Source: Symbiodinium natans (Eukaryota > Sar > Dinophyceae > Suessiales > Symbiodiniaceae). Taken from it: a stretch of 58,117 bases of DNA. The stretch is from NCBI GenBank assembly GCA_905221605.1, contig CAJNDS010000669.1:732634-790750 (forward strand), read 5' to 3'. The translations under genes were made by a program, and so were the position numbers. A model generated the notes under the pieces. The model ran no database searches, was not told where the DNA came from, and saw only the letters and a program-made list of their open reading frames with translations. This document shows, one piece after another, positions 56,002 through 58,117 of the stretch (positions are counted from its first letter, which is position 1; each line of letters starts with the position of its first letter).

Positions 56002-58117
56002 GAGCCTGCAGAGTTGCAGGACCTAACCCATCTCGCGGCCTCGCAGGCGGTGGTCATCACATCTTTCCCAACACCGGGCTTACCCCTCAAAGACTGTAAG
56101 GCTCTTGAAAGATCACAAAGAAAATAAGTCGAAACAAAAGTAATAACAAAGGGACAAGAAAACGCAGACGAGTTACATGACGACATAGCCAAATGAAATA
56201 CATACTTACAGGTATAATTGCATAAAGAATGAGCTAATAAGGAAAAGCAGAAGAAATCAAGATAACGGAGAAGGTGTTTTTTGTCTCTCTTGGTGCTTAA
56301 AAACTTGTATTCATATTTATGTACTTCTGTAGGCGTGAGAAGACTTCTAACGGCCCGTGTGAATAGGATGTCAGCACGCGTCCTTTGGGGATTTTGTCGG
56401 GTTCTTCCTTCAAAAAGGCTGCTGGCACATCCATTTTCTCTCCGTGCACCAAGAATAATACTAATGCTGGTGCATTTGGTGTTTTTGATTCACTGGGGTC
56501 GCGCACTTGGTGCACAGGCATTAGACACGTTTTCGCGAGCCCGTGGAAATGCACTAGTTTATCGGGTTTCTGTGCGCAGTAAGATTCCGTTCTTATGAGC
56601 TTTTGGTGCGGTTGAAAGGGCCTACAAAAAGAACTACATAGTATTCACTTCGTTTTTTGGGTAGCTGTCAACCACCAACATGAATAGTCTTGTGTCCAGT
56701 TTAATACTGCTTGCGCGCAATTTGCATGCCGGTACTTCTGTTTAATGTGAAGGGCTCAAAATCCTCTGTGTTAATTTGGAGGTGTAGCCCACTGAAAGAT
56801 AAATACAGCAACTCTTCTACTGCTCATCATTTTGCTGGCACCTCAGGCAAGAGGTCGTAGCCCCCAGCATCACTGAGGGCAGGGGGTGAGCAATCACCGC
56901 ACATCGCATGGTTTACTGGCTTTGTGAAGGTGTAATGCGCGAGCGAAACGAAGATAATGTTGCCCACGCATGACGGTAAGAACTGTGAACGAGACAGTGA
57001 ATGAAATGAACGGCCAAGAAGTCTACAAACTTGTTGAATATTTGATAGAGCTCAAGGGCCCGTGCTGCGTGCTCAACTTTTGGGGATCATCCGACATGGT
57101 TCTCGGTATCCAAGCCTGCCTTGAGAAAAAGGGGGGTTGGGAACCGCTGTTCCCTGCCGCAGGCATACCAAAATCATGATTTCCAACCCACCCCTCTATT
57201 CGGCTGGAAACTCGATAATGTTGGTTTGGGAACATGATGCCAAACCCCCCCCCCCCCCCTTCTCAGCTGAAACCCGTCCCCCCGTGGTTTAGGTTTATGG
57301 GCCACCTACTTCCCTTGCACTTGTTGGACCCTGCACCCCGCCTTCTCCCGCAACGAAAGCTAAACTATGAAATGTCACTGTTTCCAACCTAGTCTCTAGC
57401 TCTCTATCGTCTTCTGCATCGACTTAATCTCAATAACTTGTCAATAGTATTATTCTGTGCATGAAGCTTATGACCATTCTGAACCTTGTGATTCTTCACC
57501 TGATCGAGTCTTTCGCTCGACTTCACGTCCAGATCAACCTGCTCTGCTCTCCCTCTCCTCTGCTTCTGTTGACCAGAGAGACCCTCTTTGTCTGCCGCTT
57601 TCAGCATTTGGCTTGCTCCGGGATTTGAGGCTCTAAGGCCTTGCCAGTGTGCGCCCACATCTTCTTACTTCTCCTCTGCTTCTTCTGCTGGTTCCTCTTA
57701 TTGTGCTTCTTCGTTCTTCTACCCCTTCTCATGGGGCTAGGAGTTCAAGGCCGAGACCCCTCCGTGGCGATCTTGGTGCGTTTTCGAGCCGAGAAGGGAC
57801 CTTTTCGAGCCGAAAAAAGACAATAGCCAACAGTCATCATGAAGACCAAAGAGATTGCTTACCTGGTAACTTCAAAAAATGCATCAACAACTCTTTTGAG
57901 CTTGCCTTGTAGCAACACACCGCCTGTAGGCTTGGGAAAATCGCTCACATGCTATGTCTTTCTCCGCTTCATATCGTTTCCTTCCAGTCTCATGAGGACC
58001 ATAGCACGCGATCCTCACTTGAGTGCTGCCACTACCCCGTGATCCCGAATCCTCACCCAACAGCCCCTGCAGGCACGTCTGCCGCTTCCTTCGCCCAAAG
58101 TGGCGCTTGCAAGCTGC
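56002..58117. other. No gene recognised
   Basis: About 2.1 kb of mixed composition, AT-richer between 56090 and 56290 and between 56600 and 56860. A poly-C run lies at 57247-57260. Open frames of 60-105 codons occur on both strands without splice support or motif. A CT-rich tract (57650-57725) may precede an acceptor for a gene beyond the window. Confidence 0.4.

Overview
The window is nuclear DNA from a dinoflagellate, most likely one of the Suessiales or Symbiodiniaceae (the lineage is inferred). Four observations support this. Genes are cut into many short exons of about 30-130 nt. Introns end in AG, usually followed by G, but begin with GC at least as often as GT, and in a few places apparently with GA. 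A relic of the dinoflagellate spliced leader (DinoSL) lies at 9000-9018. Interstitial TTTAGGG/CCCTAAA tracts and very long microsatellites are common. Single ORFs are therefore poor guides here, so genes were rebuilt by joining exons by hand through splice sites, reading phase and protein family patterns.

Layout. 37-7039: a nearly complete DRC4/GAS8 gene (nexin-dynein regulatory complex subunit of the ciliary axoneme). 7422-8021: four phase-consistent exons of an unidentified protein. 8170-11240: decayed, retro-type sequence holding the DinoSL relic. 11690-14280: further unidentified exons. 14933-18507: an RNA-binding protein gene with two CELF/Bruno-like RRMs separated by a Gly/Cys-rich linker, 10 of its 14 introns starting with GC. 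18900-20060: unassigned exons. 20423-27067: a highly charged coiled-coil protein gene interrupted by a 1.6 kb CACG-type microsatellite that lies in one intron. 27-31 kb: weak candidates only. 31.4-37.3 kb: gene-free DNA made of degenerate telomere-like sequence, a nested 470-bp palindrome, a higher-order repeat, inverted repeats and homopolymers. 37.77-39.91 kb: compound microsatellite containing a 100-N assembly gap. 40.26-40.73 kb: the only credible minus-strand coding region. 41.09-41.77 kb: the 3' end of another Lys/Glu-rich coiled-coil gene. 43.3-47.2 kb: an acidic protein gene whose intron holds a 0.9 kb telomere-like tract flanked by inverted motif arrays. 47-56 kb: many short exons, including a Lys-Pro-Lys-Ala repeat protein with a coiled-coil end and an exon with a PGPG-type motif. 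56-58.1 kb: no gene seen.

Almost everything coding is on the plus strand, as expected for the unidirectional gene blocks of these algae. Several products (DRC4, Lys/Glu-rich coiled coils, PGPG-type motifs) would fit the flagellar axoneme, but only DRC4 is a firm identification. No complete mobile element, rRNA, tRNA or CRISPR array was recognised.
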